Source: DASXYG01 sp036502625
GTDB lineage: Bacteria > Actinomycetota > Actinomycetes > Streptosporangiales > Streptosporangiaceae
Assembly: GCA_036502625.1 (NCBI GenBank)
Contig: DASXYG010000084.1
Location: forward strand, 1-31,676
DNA length: 31,676 nucleotides
Reading direction: 5' to 3'
Part shown: one piece after another, positions 16,795 to 25,122 of the stretch
Layout of the letters: every line of letters begins with the position of its first letter
Numbering within the stretch: position 1 is the stretch's first letter
The notes under the pieces: model-generated
Told to the model about the DNA's origin: nothing
Databases searched by the model: none
Seen by the model: only the letters and a program-made list of their open reading frames with translations
Position numbers and translations under genes: made by a program

Positions 16795-17694
16795 TCATAG
16801 CTCCGCGCGGCGCGGCGGATCGGCGCCCGGACGCGTGCAGGTGATCGCGGCCGCGCGGCAGGCGCGCTCCAGCAGCCCGGCGAGCGTGTCCGCGCCGATC
16901 TCCGGCAGCCGCCCGCCCAGGAGTCCGGCGTCCGACGCGCCGCTGAGCAGGGCGGACGTGAACGCGTCGCCGGCGCCCACGGTGTCGGCGATGTCGACGC
17001 GCGGCGCGGGCACGTGCGGCGCGGCGCCGGCGGTGACGGCGCGCGCACCGTCGGGCCCGAACGTCACCACGACGAGCGACGGCCCGAGCGCGAGCCACGA
17101 CCTGGCCACGTCAACGGGGTCGCGGTCGCGGTACAGCCAGGCCAGGTCGTCGGAGCTGGCCCGTACGAGGTCGGCGCGCGCGACCATCGCGGCCACCCCG
17201 GGGCGCGCGTCCTCCGGGTCGCCCTGGAGGTCGGGCCGGCAGTTGGGGTCGTAGCTGATGGTCGCGTGCGGACGCGCGGCGTCCATCATGCGGGCGACCG
17301 TGGCCGCGCCGGGCGGGAGGAAGGTCGCGATCGAGCCGGCGTGCACGCAGGCGGTGTCCGCGCCGATGCGCACGTCCGGCGGATCCCAGACGAGGTCGAA
17401 CCGGTACGTCGCACCCCGGTCGGCGCCGAGCATCGCGGTCGCCGTACTGGTCGGGGAGCCGTCCCGGTGCCCGTCCGACATGCGAACGCCGTTCGCGGCG
17501 AGATGCCGCTCGATCTGGTCACCGTACGAGTCACGCCCGATCCGCGTAACGAGCTCGGCAGTCTCCCCCAGCCGCGCCAGCCCGAGCGCTACGTTGGCCG
17601 GACTCCCGCCGGGATAAGCGCCAAGCGTCCCGCCGTCCGCCCGAACGACCACGTCGATCAGCGCCTCACCGATCACCACGAACATCGAAGTCAT
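16795..17694 (-). CDS. PfkB-family carbohydrate kinase
   Basis: This 299-residue ribokinase-fold kinase phosphorylates a sugar or sugar acid with ATP. GEALIDVV starts the first strand, PGGSPANVAL (28-37) is the family's first signature, and DTVGAGDAF contains the catalytic base Asp243 and the anion hole. The overall pattern resembles fructokinase or 2-keto-3-deoxygluconate kinase. I chose the ATG at 17694, which has GAGGA upstream; one earlier and one later in-frame ATG are less well placed. It is divergent from the VOC gene. The nearby dioxovalerate dehydrogenase hints at sugar-acid metabolism, but they are not one transcript. Confidence 0.88.
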   Translation of the reverse strand: MTSMFVVIGEALIDVVVRADGGTLGAYPGGSPANVALGLARLGETAELVTRIGRDSYGDQIERHLAANGVRMSDGHRDGSPTSTATAMLGADRGATYRFDLVWDPPDVRIGADTACVHAGSIATFLPPGAATVARMMDAARPHATISYDPNCRPDLQGDPEDARPGVAAMVARADLVRASSDDLAWLYRDRDPVDVARSWLALGPSLVVVTFGPDGARAVTAGAAPHVPAPRVDIADTVGAGDAFTSALLSGASDAGLLGGRLPEIGADTLAGLLERACRAAAITCTRPGADPPRRAEL

Positions 17695-17756
17695 CGCCGC
17701 CGATCCTCGCACGCACCCGCCAAGGGCGCACCGAGGACGGCGGCGCGCGGGCTCGG

Positions 17757-17762
17757 TAGCAT
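17757..17762 (+). promoter_or_regulatory. -10 box suggesting a leaderless VOC-protein mRNA
   Basis: TAGCAT (fits TANNNT) ends 6 nt before the ATG at 17769 and no ribosome site is present. Confidence 0.45.
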
Positions 17763-17768
17763 CACCGC

Positions 17769-18206
17769 ATGGCCATCAGACTTGAGAACGTTGGCATCGC
17801 CGTTCGCGACCTCGAAGCAACGATCGCCTTCTTCACCGACCTCGGTCTCACGGTCCTCGGCCGCGACACGGTCAGTGGCGAGTGGACCGACACCGCCGTC
17901 GGCCTTGATGGCAACCACGCCAACATCGCGATGCTGCAGACGCCGGACGGTCACGGTCGCCTTGAGCTCTTCGAATACATCCACCCCGAGGCGATCGAGT
18001 CGGAGCCCACTCGTCCCAACGAGATCGGCATGCACCGCGTCGCCTTCTCAGTCGACGACATCGACAACGCCCTTGAGATAGCCGCGAGGCACGGCTGCCG
18101 TCCGCTTCGCGGCGTGGCCACCTATCAGGACATCTACAAGCTCACGTACCTCCGCGGTCCCAGCGGGATCCTCGTGATGCTCGCCGAAGAGCTGAAGAAG
18201 AAATGA
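17769..18206 (+). CDS. Glyoxalase/VOC-superfamily protein
   Basis: This 145-residue protein has two beta-alpha-beta-beta-beta modules of the vicinal-oxygen-chelate fold: IRLENVGIAVRDLEATIAFF begins the first and GMHRVAFSVDDIDNALEIAA the second. Metal ligands are plausible (His and Glu near RLELFEYIHPE and MHRVAF), but the enzyme class (glyoxalase, dioxygenase, resistance protein) is not determinable. The gene uses AGA, CTT, GTT, GGT, AGT and GAT codons that are scarce in its neighbours and ends in a lysine run (KKK), so it may have been acquired from lower-GC DNA. A terminator-like hairpin follows. Confidence 0.85.
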   Translation: MAIRLENVGIAVRDLEATIAFFTDLGLTVLGRDTVSGEWTDTAVGLDGNHANIAMLQTPDGHGRLELFEYIHPEAIESEPTRPNEIGMHRVAFSVDDIDNALEIAARHGCRPLRGVATYQDIYKLTYLRGPSGILVMLAEELKKK

Positions 18207-18234
18207 CGCCGACCGGCTGCTGAACCCGCCACGA

Positions 18235-18274
18235 GGCCGCCCCACGTCGCGAGCCAGGCTCCGGAGGGGCGGCC
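18235..18274. terminator. Hairpin between convergent VOC and dehydrogenase genes
   Basis: GGCCGCCCC (18235-18243) pairs perfectly with GGGGCGGCC (18266-18274); the 22-nt loop itself contains GAGCC-A-GGCTC. It sits between two convergent stops and could serve both directions. Confidence 0.55.
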
Positions 18275-18284
18275 GTACGCGCGG

Positions 18285-19808
18285 TCAGTTCGGGAGTTCG
18301 AGGGTGCCGTCTACCCGGCGGGGTACGTCGGACGGGCCGTCGCGCAGCTCCGGAGGCAGGACACTCTGCGGGGCGTCTTGCCACGTCAAAGGGCGGAGGA
18401 AGCGGCGCATGGCGGTGGTGCCTACCGAGGTGTGCAGGGGGTTGGTCGTTGCGGGCCAGGGGCCGCCGTGGTTTTGGGTCCAGGAGACGGCTACGCCTGT
18501 GGGGTAGCCGTTGAAGATGACCCTTCCGGCGCGGCCGCTCAGGCGCTCGGACAGCTTCGCGGGGAGGTCGGTGTCGGCGGTGCCGGTGTGGACGGTGGCG
18601 GTCAGGGCGCCGTCGAGGCCGTCGATGGCGGCGAAGAGCTCGTCCTCGGACCCGTACGCGGCCAGTACGGTCGTCGGGCCGAAGCACTCCTCGAGGTCGG
18701 CCTCCCCCAGCCCGGCCGCGGTGGTGGCGAACAGGACGGCGGTCGCGGCGGTGGGGCCCGCGTCGGCTGCGGCGCCCGGCGCGGCGGCGACGGCCTCAAC
18801 GCCCGGGGTGTCGCGCAGCTTGCGCACACCCGTCTGGAACGCGTCGCGGATGCCGGTGTTGAGCATCCAGTTCGTGCCCATCTCCCCGACCAGCTCGGTC
18901 ATCGCGGCGCGCAACCGGTCGCCGGCCGGGCCCTGCGGCAGGAACACCAGGCCCGGCTTGGTGCAGAACTGCCCGACGCCCTGCGTGAACGAGCCCGCGA
19001 GGCCCTTCGCGATCTCCTCGGCGCGCTCCTCGGCGGCGGCCGGCGTGATGACCAGCGGGTTCAGGCTGCCCAGCTCGCCGTAGAACGGGATCGGGTCGGG
19101 CCGCGACGACGCGATGTCGAACAGCGCCCGCCCGCCCCGCAGCGAACCCGTGAACCCGACGGCCCGGATCGCCGGGTTCCGTACGAGCGCCGCGCCCGCC
19201 TGCACGCCGTGGACCAGCTCGATCGTGCCCTCAGGCGCCCCGGACGTGCGGGCGCCCTCGGCCAGCGCCTCGTACGCGACCTGCGACGTGGCCGGGTGCG
19301 ACGGGTGGGCCTTCACCACGACGGGGCACCCGGCGGCCAGCGCCGACGCGGTGTCGCCGCCGGGCACGGAGAACGCCAGCGGGAAGTTGCTGGCGCCGAA
19401 CACGGCCACCGGCCCCAGCGGCACGAGCATGCGCCTGAGGTCGGGGCGCGGGCCCATCGGGGTGTCGCCCGGGTGGTCGATGGTGGCCTCGAGGTAGCCG
19501 CCGTCGTCGAGGGCGTCGGCGAACGTACGGATCTGGAAGCACGTACGGGTCAGCTCGCCGCCGAGCCGCCCCTCGCCGAGCGCGCTCTCCCGGTCGGCGA
19601 GACGGACCAGGTCGTCGCGGCGTCCTTCGAGGGCGTCGGCCATCGCGCGCAGCATGCGGGCGCGCCCGGCCCGCCCGAGCGCGTCGAGCCCGGCGGCCGC
19701 GTCAGCGGCGCGGCGGCAGGCCGCGTCGACCTCCTCGGCGCTGCTCTCCCGCGCGACCTCTTCGACCGCCCGTCCCGTACGCGCGTCCACACTCATCACG
19801 GCCGTCAC
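18285..19808 (-). CDS. 2,5-dioxovalerate (alpha-ketoglutarate semialdehyde) dehydrogenase
   Basis: This 507-residue aldehyde dehydrogenase of the KGSADH branch oxidises 2,5-dioxovalerate to 2-oxoglutarate with NAD(P)+, the last step of several sugar-acid (glucarate, galactarate), pentose and hydroxyproline pathways. Key residues are visible: Asn141 in VFGASNFPLAFS, Lys166 in VVVKAHPSHP, Glu245 in FYGELGSLNP and the nucleophile Cys282 in GQFCTKPG. The FYGELGSLNP and FCTKPG variants are typical of this branch rather than of general ALDHs. The GTG at 19808 has AAGGGG upstream; the ATG at 19796 is the alternative. No dehydratase partner lies beside it. Confidence 0.87.
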   Translation of the reverse strand: MTAVMSVDARTGRAVEEVARESSAEEVDAACRRAADAAAGLDALGRAGRARMLRAMADALEGRRDDLVRLADRESALGEGRLGGELTRTCFQIRTFADALDDGGYLEATIDHPGDTPMGPRPDLRRMLVPLGPVAVFGASNFPLAFSVPGGDTASALAAGCPVVVKAHPSHPATSQVAYEALAEGARTSGAPEGTIELVHGVQAGAALVRNPAIRAVGFTGSLRGGRALFDIASSRPDPIPFYGELGSLNPLVITPAAAEERAEEIAKGLAGSFTQGVGQFCTKPGLVFLPQGPAGDRLRAAMTELVGEMGTNWMLNTGIRDAFQTGVRKLRDTPGVEAVAAAPGAAADAGPTAATAVLFATTAAGLGEADLEECFGPTTVLAAYGSEDELFAAIDGLDGALTATVHTGTADTDLPAKLSERLSGRAGRVIFNGYPTGVAVSWTQNHGGPWPATTNPLHTSVGTTAMRRFLRPLTWQDAPQSVLPPELRDGPSDVPRRVDGTLELPN

Positions 19809-20073
19809 GCCGCGTCACCCCTTACGGAAGAAAGCCAGAAGGTGTACCCAACATCGCACATCGCGGAGATCGCGGGCGGGATCACCCCGTACGGAGGCGG
19901 GCCGACACCGCTCTCCGCGGCGCCGGCCCGCCGGGGTTCGCTCTCCGCCCGGCCGTGCGCTCGGCCCGATACACCTACGCCTACCCGCCGAAACCCGCGC
20001 GGCCGGCCCCCGAGACCGGATCGAGACCCGGTGGGGCGAGCATGCGATTCACCGACGACTACCGGGAGCGACC

Positions 20074-20934
20074 ATGGCCGAGGAACTGAACACATTACGC
20101 GACACCGACAACGGACCGAAGCCGGAGGACGGCACCCAGGCGGGCGTGCCCCAGGACCCCGAGACCACCATGGTCGGCGACGCCGAGGACACCGAGGACG
20201 GCCACGGCCCGGTCGCCCTGCTGGCCGCGCTGTTCAAGAAGAAGATCGCGCCCGGCGACGTCCTGAAGGCCTGCCGGTCGCAGCTCGGCCAGGGCGAGCA
20301 CCCCCCGGGCTCCAACCACAACAAGTTCTCCACCTGGTACGGCATCGGCGACGGCCCGTGGTGCGACATGTTCCAGGCCTGGTGCGACGACCAGGCGGGC
20401 GGCGACGGCTGGCTCAAGCAGGCGGGCCGCTTCGCCTACACCCCGTCACACGCCCAGTTCTTCCGCGGCAGGAACCGCTGGGGCCGTAAGCCGCGCGTCG
20501 GCGCGCTCGCCTTCTACGCCTGGGACGGCCGCAAGGAGGTCTCCGCGATCGAGCACATCGAGCGCGTCGAGGCCGTCAACTCCGACGGCAGCTTCTACGC
20601 CATCGGCGGCAACGTCTCCAACTCGGTGCGCCGTACGCGCCGGGCGATGAGCTTCGTCGTCGGCTTCGGCTACCCGCCGTACAACGGCGCCGTGCCGCGC
20701 CCGGACGGCAACGCGTTCCCGGGCCGCATGCTCCAGCTCGCCAGCCCGTTCCAGACGGGCGCGGACGTCACGTTCGTCCAGCGGCACCTCAACTCCAAGG
20801 CGAACGCCGGCCTGGAGGTCGACGGCCAGTACGGACCGAAGACCGCCGCGGCCGTACGCGCCTACCAGCAGGCGCACCACCTCGAGGTGGACGGCGTGGT
20901 CGGCCCGAAGACCTGGGCGGCGCTGGCCTCCTGA
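20074..20934 (+). CDS. CHAP-domain amidase/endopeptidase with peptidoglycan-binding domain
   Basis: This 286-residue protein combines an NlpC/P60-like CHAP domain (about 62-200) with a C-terminal PG_binding_1 domain (about 225-285: TFVQRHLNSKANAGLEVDGQYG then VDGVVGPKTWAAL). Catalytic residues are Cys97 in GPWCDMF and His161 in EHIERVE, with Asn180 a possible third. It should cleave peptide cross-bridges or amide bonds in peptidoglycan. Unusually there is no signal peptide or membrane segment: the N-terminal 45 residues are acidic and low-complexity. The ATG at 20074 has GGGAG upstream. No holin or phage gene is adjacent. The 265 bp upstream hold no gene that I can see. Confidence 0.85.
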   Translation: MAEELNTLRDTDNGPKPEDGTQAGVPQDPETTMVGDAEDTEDGHGPVALLAALFKKKIAPGDVLKACRSQLGQGEHPPGSNHNKFSTWYGIGDGPWCDMFQAWCDDQAGGDGWLKQAGRFAYTPSHAQFFRGRNRWGRKPRVGALAFYAWDGRKEVSAIEHIERVEAVNSDGSFYAIGGNVSNSVRRTRRAMSFVVGFGYPPYNGAVPRPDGNAFPGRMLQLASPFQTGADVTFVQRHLNSKANAGLEVDGQYGPKTAAAVRAYQQAHHLEVDGVVGPKTWAALAS

Positions 20935-20974
20935 TCTTTCCCCGCGCCCACCGCGTCCGGTATCAATTCACCTG

Positions 20975-22387
20975 ATGACCGAAACCGCGTACGACCCCCT
21001 CATCAGCGACATCGCCGCGTACGTCGCGGACACCGCCGTCGACGGCGGCCTGGCCCGCATGACCGCGCGCGCGAGCGTCACTGACGCGCTCGGCTGCGGG
21101 TTCCTGGCGCTGCGGTTCCCCGAGTGCGCGAAGCTGCTCGGGCCCGTGGTGCCGGGGACGGTGGTGCCCGGCGGCGTCCCGGTGCCCGGCACCCCGTACG
21201 TCCTCGACCCGGTGAAGGCGGCCTTCGACATCGGCACCATGATCCGCTGGCTGGACTTCAACGACACCTGGCTGGCCGCCGAGTGGGGCCACCCGTCGGA
21301 CAACCTGGGCGCGGTCCTGGCCGCCGCCGCGTACGCCTCCACGCGCGGCGAACGGCCGCTGACCATGGACGACGTGCTCACCGCGACGATCAAGGCGCAC
21401 GAGATCCAGGGTGTCCTCGCGCTGGAGAACCCCTTCAACCGGCGCGGCCTGGACCACGTGCTGCTCGTCCGGGTGGCGTCCGCCGCGGTCGCGACCCACC
21501 TCCTCGGCGGCGACCGCACCCAGGTCGCGGACGCCGTGACGCACGCCTTCCTGGACGGCGGGGCGCTGCGCGCGTACCGCCACGCGCCGAACACCGGGCC
21601 GCGCAAGTCGTGGGCCGCGGGCGACGCGACCAGCCGGGGCGTACGGCTGGCCCTGCTGGTCCTCGACGGTGAGATGGGCTACCCGACGGCGCTGTCCACC
21701 CCGGTCTGGGGCTTCCAGGACGTCGTGCTCGGCGGCGCCGAACTGGTCGTACGCCGCCCGTTCGGCTCGTACGTCATGGAGAACGTGCTGTTCAAGATCT
21801 CCTACCCGGCGGAGTTCCACGCGCAGACGGCGCTGGAGGCCGCCGTACGGCTGCACCCCGAGGTCGCCGGGCGGCTCGGCGAGGTCGCGCGGATCGAGAT
21901 CGCCACCCACGAGTCGGCGGTCCGGATCATCGACAAGACCGGCCCGCTGCACAACCCGGCCGACCGCGACCACTGCATGCAGTACATCGTCGCGACCGGC
22001 CTCATCCACGGCACGCTCACCGCCGACCACTACGAGGACGCCGCGGCCGCCGACCCGCGCGTCGACGAGCTGCGCGCGAAGACCGTGATCACCGAGGAGC
22101 CGCGCTACTCGCGCGACTACCTCGACCCGGACAAGCGCTCGATCGCCAGCGCCGTCCGCGTACGGTTCGCCGACGGCACGGCTACCGAGCCGGTCGAGGT
22201 CGCGTACCCGCTCGGCCACCGGATGCGCCGCGGCGAGGGGCTCCCCCTGCTAGAGGAGAAGTTCCGCGCGAACGTCGCCACGCGCTTCCCCCGCCGCCGC
22301 GCCCAGGAGATCGCCGAGCGCTGCGCCGACCACGCGGCCTTCGCCCGTACGACCGTCCCCGAGTTCCTGGAGCTGCTCGCCGGCTAG
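20975..22387 (+). CDS. prpD: 2-methylcitrate dehydratase (MmgE/PrpD family)
   Basis: This 470-residue cytosolic dehydratase has the PrpD fold. It converts 2-methylcitrate to 2-methyl-cis-aconitate in propionate oxidation. The core segments RFPECAKLLGPVVPGTVVPG, MIRWLDFNDTWLAAEWGHPS and NLGAVLA match the bacterial PrpD branch, and the length is close to E. coli PrpD. The ATG at 20975 has no ribosome site; TATCAA lies 8 nt upstream and may be a -10 box of a leaderless message. No prpB or prpC flanks it, so propionate catabolism is inferred from sequence alone. The stop shares CTAG with the convergent ATPase gene. Confidence 0.85.
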   Translation: MTETAYDPLISDIAAYVADTAVDGGLARMTARASVTDALGCGFLALRFPECAKLLGPVVPGTVVPGGVPVPGTPYVLDPVKAAFDIGTMIRWLDFNDTWLAAEWGHPSDNLGAVLAAAAYASTRGERPLTMDDVLTATIKAHEIQGVLALENPFNRRGLDHVLLVRVASAAVATHLLGGDRTQVADAVTHAFLDGGALRAYRHAPNTGPRKSWAAGDATSRGVRLALLVLDGEMGYPTALSTPVWGFQDVVLGGAELVVRRPFGSYVMENVLFKISYPAEFHAQTALEAAVRLHPEVAGRLGEVARIEIATHESAVRIIDKTGPLHNPADRDHCMQYIVATGLIHGTLTADHYEDAAAADPRVDELRAKTVITEEPRYSRDYLDPDKRSIASAVRVRFADGTATEPVEVAYPLGHRMRRGEGLPLLEEKFRANVATRFPRRRAQEIAERCADHAAFARTTVPEFLELLAG

Positions 22388-23343
22388 GCGCCGACCGCCG
22401 CCGGGCCGAACGTGAACCCGGGGTCGACCTGCGCGGTGAGGTCGGCGCCCGCGGCCCGGTTCGCCCACGCCCGCGCGTTCTTGACGTGGAACTCCACGGC
22501 CTGGCGGCCGAACTTCGCCCAGTCCTGCTCGCGGGCGTCAACCGCCTCGCGCAGCCGGCCGAGCGCCGTACGGTTCGCCGGCTCCAGGTCGCCGAGGCCG
22601 AACGGGCGGCCCTGCTCCAGCGCGCGGACGGCCGCCGAGTGCTCGAACCAGACGAGCAGGTCGTCGTGGACCTCGGCGGACAGGAACCCGACGTCGGCCG
22701 GGCCGGTGACCTTGTTGCCGACGACCGCGATGGCCACGTCGTGCTCGGCCGCGTAGTCGCGGTACTGGCGGTAGACGCCGACGCCCTTACGGGTGGGCTC
22801 GGCGACGAGGAACGTGAGGTCGAACCGGGTGAACAGGCCGGACGCGAACGAGTCGGCGCCGGCGGTCATGTCCACCACGACGTACTCGCCCGGCCCGTCG
22901 ACCAGGTGGTTCAGGTAGAGCTCGACCGCGCCGACCTTCGAGTGGTAGCAGGCCACGCCGAGGTCCTCGTCGGCGAACGGGCCGGTGGCCATGAGGGCGA
23001 CGCCGCCGACCGTACGGGCGAGGCGCGCGTGCAGCGGGTCGTCGCCGCCGGGCTTGACCAGCCGGGATCCGCGTCCGGGGGGCGTGGTCTTGACCATGTC
23101 GGCGGCGCTCGGCACGCGCGGGTTGTCGCCGCGCAGGTACTCCTTGATCTCGGTGAGGTGGCCGCCCATGGCGGGCAGCGCGGCGGCCTCGTCGTCGGCG
23201 AGGCCGAGGGCCGCGCCGAGGTGCTGGTTGATGTCGGCGTCGATGGCGACGACCGGCCGACCGGCCGCCGCGAGGGACCGGGCGAACAGCGCGGACAGCG
23301 TCGTCTTGCCGCTGCCGCCCTTCCCGACGAAAGCGATCTTCAT
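22384..23343 (-). CDS. CooC/ParA-like P-loop ATPase
   Basis: This 319-residue SIMIBI-class ATPase has a deviant Walker A, GKGGSGKTT (residues 7-15), followed by VVAIDADINQHLGAALGLA, the switch region typical of CooC and MinD/ParA relatives. EYVVVDMTAGADSF carries the second switch. CooC proteins load nickel or insert cofactors into CO dehydrogenase, but no CODH or nickel gene lies in the window, so a different client is likely. The ATG at 23343 follows GAAGGG. It is convergent with prpD, with overlapping stops. A role as a maturation or nucleotide-dependent accessory factor is the most I can say. Confidence 0.75.
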   Translation of the reverse strand: MKIAFVGKGGSGKTTLSALFARSLAAAGRPVVAIDADINQHLGAALGLADDEAAALPAMGGHLTEIKEYLRGDNPRVPSAADMVKTTPPGRGSRLVKPGGDDPLHARLARTVGGVALMATGPFADEDLGVACYHSKVGAVELYLNHLVDGPGEYVVVDMTAGADSFASGLFTRFDLTFLVAEPTRKGVGVYRQYRDYAAEHDVAIAVVGNKVTGPADVGFLSAEVHDDLLVWFEHSAAVRALEQGRPFGLGDLEPANRTALGRLREAVDAREQDWAKFGRQAVEFHVKNARAWANRAAGADLTAQVDPGFTFGPAAVGA

Positions 23344-23446
23344 CGTTGGATACCCTTCGTTGCTCGTGAAAACGAAAACGGTAACCATCATCGCAGACGG
23401 CGGCGGTATTGCCGCGCACTATTGCGGTTAACGGGCGGGCGCTCGT

Positions 23447-23469
23447 ACGTGTGTCGGCATGACACATGT
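23447..23469. promoter_or_regulatory. Candidate 23-bp operator upstream of the MFS transporter
   Basis: Nine-base arms, with one mismatch, flank a GGCAT centre: TGTGTC (23450-23455) pairs perfectly with GACACA (23461-23466) and the arms extend outwards. It lies between the divergent ATPase and MFS genes, upstream of the MFS -35 box, in a position suited to an activator or to control of both genes. No regulator is adjacent. Confidence 0.45.
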
Positions 23470-23500
23470 ACAACGATGGGGAAGCGTGGTCCGACCACCA

Positions 23501-23529
23501 TTGACAACAAGATCGGCCAGGCGGAGATT
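23501..23529 (+). promoter_or_regulatory. Probable promoter of the MFS transporter
   Basis: A perfect -35 TTGACA (23501-23506) is followed after 17 bp by GAGATT (23524-23529), a weak -10. A transcript would start about 40 nt before the ATG at 23577, leaving room for its GGGAG ribosome site. Confidence 0.45.
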
Positions 23530-23576
23530 CATGGCCAACCAAACGGGGGTTTGCCGCTTCGTCCTAAGGGAGCCCG

Positions 23577-24944
23577 ATGGCCGACCAACCTGTCACCGAC
23601 ACCGCGATCATCCGCGGCCAGAGACGCCGCGCGGTGCTCGCCAGCACGGTGGGCACCACGATCGAGTGGTATGACTTCTTCCTCTACGGGACGACCGCGG
23701 CGCTGGTCTTCCCGAAACTGTTCTTCCCCGACTCCTCGCCGTTCGCGGGCATCCTCCTGTCGTTCGGCACGCAGTTCGTCGGATTCGCGGCCCGGCCGAT
23801 CGGCGCCGCGATCTTCGGCCACTACGGCGACAAGATCGGCCGCAAGTCGATGCTCGTCGCCACCTTGATGATCATGGGGATCGGCACGTTCCTGATCGGC
23901 GTGATCCCCGGCTTCGCCACCATCGGCGTCGCCGCGCCCATCCTGCTGACGGTCATGCGGCTCGCCCAGGGCATCGGCGTCGGCGGCGAGTGGGGCGGCT
24001 CGGTGCTGATGTCCATGGAGTGGGGCGTGCAGAAGCGCCGCGGGCTGATGGCGAGCTGGCCGCAGCTCGGCGTGCCCATCGGCCTGTTGCTGTCCACGGC
24101 CATCTTCAAGCTGTTCTCGTCCGCCTCGGGCGACGCGTTCATGAGCTGGGGCTGGCGGGTGCCGTTCCTGCTCAGCGCCGTCCTGGTGGGCATCGGCTTG
24201 TACGTACGGCTGCGCGTGCTGGAGAGCCCGGCGTTCGCCGAGGTCAAGAAGCAGCAGAAGGTCGTACGCCAGCCGCTGTGGGAGGCGCTGCGCCGCCACC
24301 CGCGCGAGGTGATCCTCACCGCGCTCGTCCGTATGTCGGAGCAGGCGCCGTTCTACCTGTTCATCACGTTCGTCCTGACGTACGGCACCGAGCACCTCAA
24401 GATGGAGCGCGGCTCCCTGCTGAACGCCACCCTGGTAGCCGCGGCGATCGGACTGATCACGGTGCCGCTGTTCGGCCACCTGTCCGACCGCTTCGGCCGC
24501 AAGCTCATCTACGGCATCGGCACGGTCGGCACGGCGCTGTTCGCGTTCCCGTACTTCGGGCTGCTCGACACCAAGAGCCTGGGCCTGGTGTTCATCGCGG
24601 TCATCGTGTCGCTGGTCTTCCACGACATCCAGTACGGCCCGCAGGCCGCGCTGATCGCCGAGTCGTTCGGCACGGACGTCCGCTACAGCGGCGCCGGTCT
24701 CGGCTACCAGCTAGCCTCGGTCATCGCCGGCGGCCCGGCCCCCCTCATCGCCGCCGCCATCCTCAGCTCCACCGGCTCCTCCACCTGGATCAGCGTCTAC
24801 ATCATCGGCTGCGCCGTCCTAACGCTGATCGCCCTGGTCCTCCTCCCCAAGCGAGCCGCCGCCGACGACTCCCACTACGACACCGCAGCCGAACGCGGCC
24901 AGGTAGCCGTCCTCCCCGACGACCCAGCCGCCTCCACCACGTAA
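23577..24944 (+). CDS. MFS transporter, metabolite:H+ symporter (MHS) family
   Basis: This 455-residue membrane transporter has about 12 TM segments in two six-helix halves. The start VGTTIEWYDFFLYGTTAAL is the MHS-branch hallmark (ShiA, KgtP, ProP relatives). The duplicated motif A appears as GHYGDKIGRKS and GHLSDRFGRK, and LAQGIGVGGEWGGS matches motif B. It should import an organic acid or zwitterion by proton symport. The ATG at 23577 has AAGGGAG upstream. It is divergent from the CooC-like ATPase. The substrate is unknown. A strong GC hairpin and repeat cluster C follow. Confidence 0.9.
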   Translation: MADQPVTDTAIIRGQRRRAVLASTVGTTIEWYDFFLYGTTAALVFPKLFFPDSSPFAGILLSFGTQFVGFAARPIGAAIFGHYGDKIGRKSMLVATLMIMGIGTFLIGVIPGFATIGVAAPILLTVMRLAQGIGVGGEWGGSVLMSMEWGVQKRRGLMASWPQLGVPIGLLLSTAIFKLFSSASGDAFMSWGWRVPFLLSAVLVGIGLYVRLRVLESPAFAEVKKQQKVVRQPLWEALRRHPREVILTALVRMSEQAPFYLFITFVLTYGTEHLKMERGSLLNATLVAAAIGLITVPLFGHLSDRFGRKLIYGIGTVGTALFAFPYFGLLDTKSLGLVFIAVIVSLVFHDIQYGPQAALIAESFGTDVRYSGAGLGYQLASVIAGGPAPLIAAAILSSTGSSTWISVYIIGCAVLTLIALVLLPKRAAADDSHYDTAAERGQVAVLPDDPAASTT

Positions 24945-24958
24945 CCCCATCTCCCCCC

Positions 24959-24986
24959 GGGCGGGGCCGCCCCCGCGGCCCCGCCC
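24959..24986 (+). terminator. Perfect 12-bp GC hairpin after the MFS gene
   Basis: GGGCGGGGCCGC (24959-24970) pairs perfectly with GCGGCCCCGCCC (24975-24986) around a CCCC loop, 14 bp after the stop. This is the best terminator in the window. No T-tract follows. Confidence 0.65.
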
Positions 24987-25062
24987 CCACTCGCGCCCCG
25001 CGCCCCCGCCTGTCCCCGGGGCCTCGCCTCGACCCGCGCCTCGCGGCCCCACCCCGCACAAC

Positions 25063-25080
25063 AAAGGCCGCGCTCCGACT
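25063..25080 (-). repeat. Terminal fragment of the hairpin element (cluster C)
   Basis: AAAGGCCGCGCTCCG matches the terminus of C7 and C8, after which the similarity stops. Positions 24987-25062 hold nothing else recognisable. Confidence 0.5.
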
Positions 25081-25122
25081 ACTCATCGCGAGCGCCAGGC
25101 TCGTGCCCCCAACCCTCGCGCC

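Noticed and set aside
20074..20934. Prophage endolysin
   Set aside because: No holin, tail, capsid or integrase gene flanks it and neighbours are metabolic.
22384..23343. Carbon monoxide dehydrogenase maturation locus
   Set aside because: The ATPase resembles CooC, but no CODH, nickel transporter or related maturation gene occurs in the window.
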